Below, piece by piece: positions 7,910-10,072 of a DNA stretch of 10,072 nucleotides. The stretch covers positions 1-10,072 of the forward strand of contig CAYWHE010000151.1 in NCBI GenBank assembly GCA_964458125.1, written 5' to 3'. Position 1 is the stretch's first letter. Each line of letters begins with the position of its first letter. This stretch comes from CAYWHE01 sp964458125. Its GTDB lineage: Bacteria > Bacteroidota > Bacteroidia > AKYH767-A > OLB10. The notes under the pieces are model-generated. The model did no database searches and had not been told where the DNA came from. It saw nothing but the letters and a program-made list of their open reading frames with translations. The position numbers and the translations under genes are program-made.

Positions 7910-8850
7910 TGAACAGGATCATTCAAAATTTTGTGTTTCATTTGTTTGACCGTCACCTCCGGGTGCTGCTGATGTTTAGCCTGTTGATGGCCGGGTGCAC
8001 CAAGGAAACGGAAACCCCTGATAATCCCTATGACCAGGTCCATTACGATACCGACACTTCGGAGATTCCCGAACCCGATCCCGTTTCCATTGTGGGTCTG
8101 CATAAAAATATATTTCAACCCCGCTGCGCCATTCCCGGTTGTCATGACGGCACCTTTGAACCTGATTTCAGAACCGTTCAGTCCACCTATTCCACCCTCG
8201 TATACCAACCGGTGAATAAATTTACGGTAAACGGCACAGACAGTTTTGAATTCAGGGTGTTTCCCAAAAAAGTGCCGGAATCCTTTTTACATGAGCGGCT
8301 TACCACTGCCACTTCAGACTACATGCCTTCCAACGGGAACAGGCTGACAACCGAACAAATAGCCCGGATCGACCAATGGATCAGTGATGGAGCAAAGGAT
8401 CAGAACGGAAACGAACCTGTAAAGCCGAACAATCTGCCAACGGTACTCGGATATGTGGCCTTTGATTCTGTTTTTGTACAGCGGTTTGATACGATAAGAA
8501 AAGACGGCATCTCCTATAACCCGTTCCTGCTTCCAGCCAACAAAAACATACAGCTTGTTTTCCTGCTGGATGATGATGAAACCCCGGTATCCCAGTTAAC
8601 GGTCAATACGCTTAAAATCTCCGATGATGCCGGGTATTTCGGAGCCGCCTCCGCCTATACAGCCACATACCTGAACTATTTTGGCTTTGAAATTTATGTC
8701 GTCAGCCTGAATACGGCTTCCTTCACTACCGGGAAAACCTTTTACTTCCGGTATTATGTCAATGACGGAAATCATGTCAACAACCTGGAGTTTCCAAGAA
8801 ATGAACTTCCTTTTTATTACAAATCCTTATTTGCCTTTTACATCCCATGA
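7909..8850 (+). CDS. Lipoprotein with putative CX4CH c-type haem site
   Basis: 313 residues from ATG 7909, which overlaps the DUF1501 stop by one base (TGATG); I prefer it to the in-frame TTG at 7882. The signal ends in LLMAGC with Cys30 as lipid anchor. Residues 64-162 look like a small cytochrome-c-like domain of the kind seen in PSCyt1-type proteins: IFQPRCAIPGCHDG holds Cys73, Cys78 and His79 (CX4CH rather than CXXCH), YMPSNG gives a candidate distal Met139, and IARIDQWISDGA matches the usual C-terminal helix. CX4CH haem attachment is known in tetrahaem cytochrome c3, so binding is plausible but unproven; a plain disulfide or metal site is the alternative. The C-terminal 140 residues look beta-rich, with no recognised domain. 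The protein probably shares a compartment with the other lipoproteins of the run and may carry electrons or sense redox state (inference). Confidence 0.85.
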   Translation: MNRIIQNFVFHLFDRHLRVLLMFSLLMAGCTKETETPDNPYDQVHYDTDTSEIPEPDPVSIVGLHKNIFQPRCAIPGCHDGTFEPDFRTVQSTYSTLVYQPVNKFTVNGTDSFEFRVFPKKVPESFLHERLTTATSDYMPSNGNRLTTEQIARIDQWISDGAKDQNGNEPVKPNNLPTVLGYVAFDSVFVQRFDTIRKDGISYNPFLLPANKNIQLVFLLDDDETPVSQLTVNTLKISDDAGYFGAASAYTATYLNYFGFEIYVVSLNTASFTTGKTFYFRYYVNDGNHVNNLEFPRNELPFYYKSLFAFYIP

Positions 8851-9293
8851 CCCGCAAACTCCTGATCCTGTGCATACCCTTCCTCAGTTGCATTTACAGT
8901 TGCAGCAAGGATGAAGCGGTTTCCTATGATGACACTCCGGCGTTATCCTTTGAAAGCATTTCCCCTTCCATTGCCAGGGAATTTGAAGATTCCATCACGA
9001 TTGTCATTGGATATTCCGATGGTGACGGGGATTTGGGTGAGAATGACGCCGGAATAAGTAACCTGTTCGTGATTGATACCCGCATACAAATTACTTATCC
9101 TTTCCGCGTGCAACAACTTAGCCCGGACGGATCTTCCATTCCCATCAAGGGTAAACTGAAGGTGGTATTGCGCAACACCGGTATTACCGATGGCAGTACG
9201 GAACAAAACGTCACTTACCAGGTTTACATGACTGACCGCGCTGGACATAAAAGCAATACGGTAACCTGCAGCACGATTACCATTAAACAATAA
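8847..9293 (+). CDS. Small lipoprotein with DGDGD motif
   Basis: 148 residues of unknown function. The signal peptide ends at IYSC, with Cys19 as the most likely lipidated residue; Cys15 (FLSC) is an alternative. The mature chain looks all-beta, with one clear motif, YSDGDGDLGEND at 56-67, an acidic loop suited to calcium and common in short Bacteroidota lipoproteins of immunoglobulin-like type. The ending, TYQVYMTDRAGHKSNTV, resembles the last strands of such a domain. The start overlaps the preceding stop as ATGA, a standard sign of translational coupling, so it is the fifth member of the run. It carries no catalytic signature and is more likely a structural or binding partner (inference). 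Confidence 0.82.
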   Translation: MTRKLLILCIPFLSCIYSCSKDEAVSYDDTPALSFESISPSIAREFEDSITIVIGYSDGDGDLGENDAGISNLFVIDTRIQITYPFRVQQLSPDGSSIPIKGKLKVVLRNTGITDGSTEQNVTYQVYMTDRAGHKSNTVTCSTITIKQ

Positions 9294-9307
9294 ATCACTT
9301 TTTCACG

Positions 9308-9859
9308 ATGACTGAACGATCGATATTCCTGGATTCGCCTGTTGGCATTATCCGCATTTCCGGTAACGAAAAATTTATTTCATCCATACTGTTCACCGAT
9401 GAATCTTCCGTTCCTGGATTCGAAACACAGGGCCTTCCTCCACATTTCAAAACCTGTGCAGATCAACTTCAATCGTATTTCAAGGGCACGCTAAAAAAAT
9501 TTTCCTTTCCCTTTCTTCAATCCGGGACTGACTTTCAGCAGGGCGTTTGGGAAAAACTTGAAAGCATCGCCTATGGAAAGACCCTGAGTTATGCAGCATT
9601 GGCCCGGCTGACGGGTGATCCCGGCAACAGCAGGGCCGTTGGGAATGCCAACAGTAAAAACAAACTGGCTATCGTGGTACCCTGTCACCGTGTGATTGGA
9701 CATGACGGTAAGATGACAGGATATGCGGGCGGCATATGGAGAAAAGAATGGCTGTTGCAACATGAAGCCCGTTTCGCGAACGGGGTTCTTACGATCCCCT
9801 TTGATGAAGAAAAGCTGAATGAGGATGCATCTTTTTCCGGCAGATTATCAAGGGTATGA
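9308..9859 (+). CDS. ogt: Methylated-DNA--protein-cysteine S-methyltransferase
   Basis: Suicide DNA-repair protein that moves the methyl group from O6-methylguanine (and O4-methylthymine) to its own cysteine. The 183 residues include the conserved C-terminal half: FQQGVWEKLESIAYGKTLSYAALA at about 76-99, the helix-turn-helix region with NSRAVGNANSKN at 107-118 (arginine finger Arg109), and VVPCHRVIG at 123-131 with active Cys126 in PCHRV. GGIWRKEWLLQHE ends the normal fold near 153. The remaining 30 residues are an unusual tail; the last residues and the TGA stop lie in the dispersed repeat that starts at 9847. No N-terminal AdaA-like domain is present. The gene starts 14 nt after the five-gene run and is probably read through from it, but its job is unrelated as far as I can tell. 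The symbol is given for the family; ogt and MGMT names are interchangeable here. Confidence 0.95.
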   Translation: MTERSIFLDSPVGIIRISGNEKFISSILFTDESSVPGFETQGLPPHFKTCADQLQSYFKGTLKKFSFPFLQSGTDFQQGVWEKLESIAYGKTLSYAALARLTGDPGNSRAVGNANSKNKLAIVVPCHRVIGHDGKMTGYAGGIWRKEWLLQHEARFANGVLTIPFDEEKLNEDASFSGRLSRV

Positions 9860-9967
9860 ACCCCGGGACAAGAGTTGAACCCATCCCGATTCGCTTCGCG
9901 ACCGGGATTCATTCGACTAGGACTTTCACCTCGGACGTTGTCCTTGTAAAAATCAAGTCGAATTGAA
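9847..9967 (+). repeat. Dispersed intergenic repeat, copy 2 (121 bp)
   Basis: Same length and orientation as copy 1, starting with ATCAAGGGTATGAA and ending with GTCGAATTGAA. The first 13 bases overlap the end of ogt. Hairpin A is at 9883-9908; relative to copy 1, a T-to-C change turns a T-G wobble in the inner stem into a C-G pair, and the outer stem gains an A-T pair. Hairpin B keeps ATTCGACT (9911-9918) against AGTCGAAT (9956-9963) and the apical GGAC-GTT-GTCC, where the change from copy 1 falls in the loop. One pair of the inner GACTTT stem is lost. Its position right after ogt would allow it to act as a terminator here, but copy 1 is not in such a place, and no T-run follows. Confidence 0.85.
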
Positions 9968-9992
9968 AAATTCCGCTGCAGGCAGACGCGTA

Positions 9993-10072
9993 TTGAGCCG
10001 ATCCCGTCTCGCCTGAGGCGAGACGGGATTCATTCGACTACGACTTTCACTTCGGACTTTGTCCTTGTAAAA
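9993..10072 (+). repeat. Dispersed intergenic repeat, copy 3, with variant hairpin (cut by window end)
   Basis: From 10024 to the window edge, 49 bases are identical to copy 1 (4957-5005). Upstream the usual hairpin A is replaced by ATCCCGTCTCGCC-TGA-GGCGAGACGGGAT at 10001-10029, a perfect 13-bp palindrome with a 3-nt loop; the ATCCCG and CGGGAT ends are shared with copy 2 but the inner arms are not. Similarity to copy 2 continues left only to about TTGAGCCG at 9994, so the left border is uncertain. It lies 25-35 nt after copy 2 in direct orientation, forming a tandem pair. Confidence 0.8.

Noticed and set aside
9847..10072. CRISPR array or simple tandem repeat
   Set aside because: Units are about 120 nt with internal hairpins and only two adjacent copies; there are no short regular repeats with unique spacers.

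Overview
The window reads as a chromosomal segment of a member of the Bacteroidota, probably from the Chitinophagales/Saprospirales side. The signs are a C-terminal type IX secretion (T9SS) sorting domain on the first gene, a Bacteroidota-type promoter (TTG, 18 nt, TATATTTG) in front of valS, several short lipoproteins with Bacteroidota-style lipoboxes, and tight gene overlaps. Base composition looks close to half G+C by eye.

Layout. (1) 2-1393, +: the 3' part of a CotH-family protein kinase-like gene with a T9SS tail; its 5' end lies outside the window. (2) 1472-4165, +: complete valyl-tRNA synthetase valS with its own promoter. (3) 4168-4812, -: protein-L-isoaspartate O-methyltransferase pcm, convergent with valS and only 2 nt from it. 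(4) 4813-5186: a gene-poor divergent region holding a 121-bp dispersed repeat. (5) 5187-9293, +: a compact five-gene run coding for two related DUF4214-like lipoproteins, a Tat-exported DUF1501 protein (alkaline-phosphatase/sulfatase superfamily), a lipoprotein with an unusual CX4CH haem-type site, and a small lipoprotein with a DGDGD motif. (6) 9308-9859, +: a methylated-DNA cysteine methyltransferase (ogt/MGMT) that follows after 14 nt. (7) 9847-10072: a second full copy and a third, window-truncated copy of the dispersed repeat.

The five-gene run is the most interesting part. Junctions are -20, -20, -1 and -4 nt, so the genes are almost certainly co-transcribed and translationally coupled. 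All five products are predicted to be exported: four lipoproteins and one Tat substrate. The combination of DUF1501, a small cytochrome-like domain and repeated 'R-x-P-x3-E' modules recalls the planctomycete loci that pair DUF1501 with PSCyt1/DUF1549/DUF1553 proteins, but here the parts are separate and the helical module is a different, DUF4214-like one. No function is known to me. An envelope complex is an inference from co-location and shared export.

The repeat is the second notable element. Copies 1 and 2 align without gaps over 121 bp with 14 differences by eye. Copy 3 replaces the first hairpin by an unrelated but perfect 13-bp palindrome in the same place, which suggests that the fold rather than the sequence is kept. 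The repeat lies once in a divergent region and twice in tandem after ogt, where it supplies the ogt stop codon.
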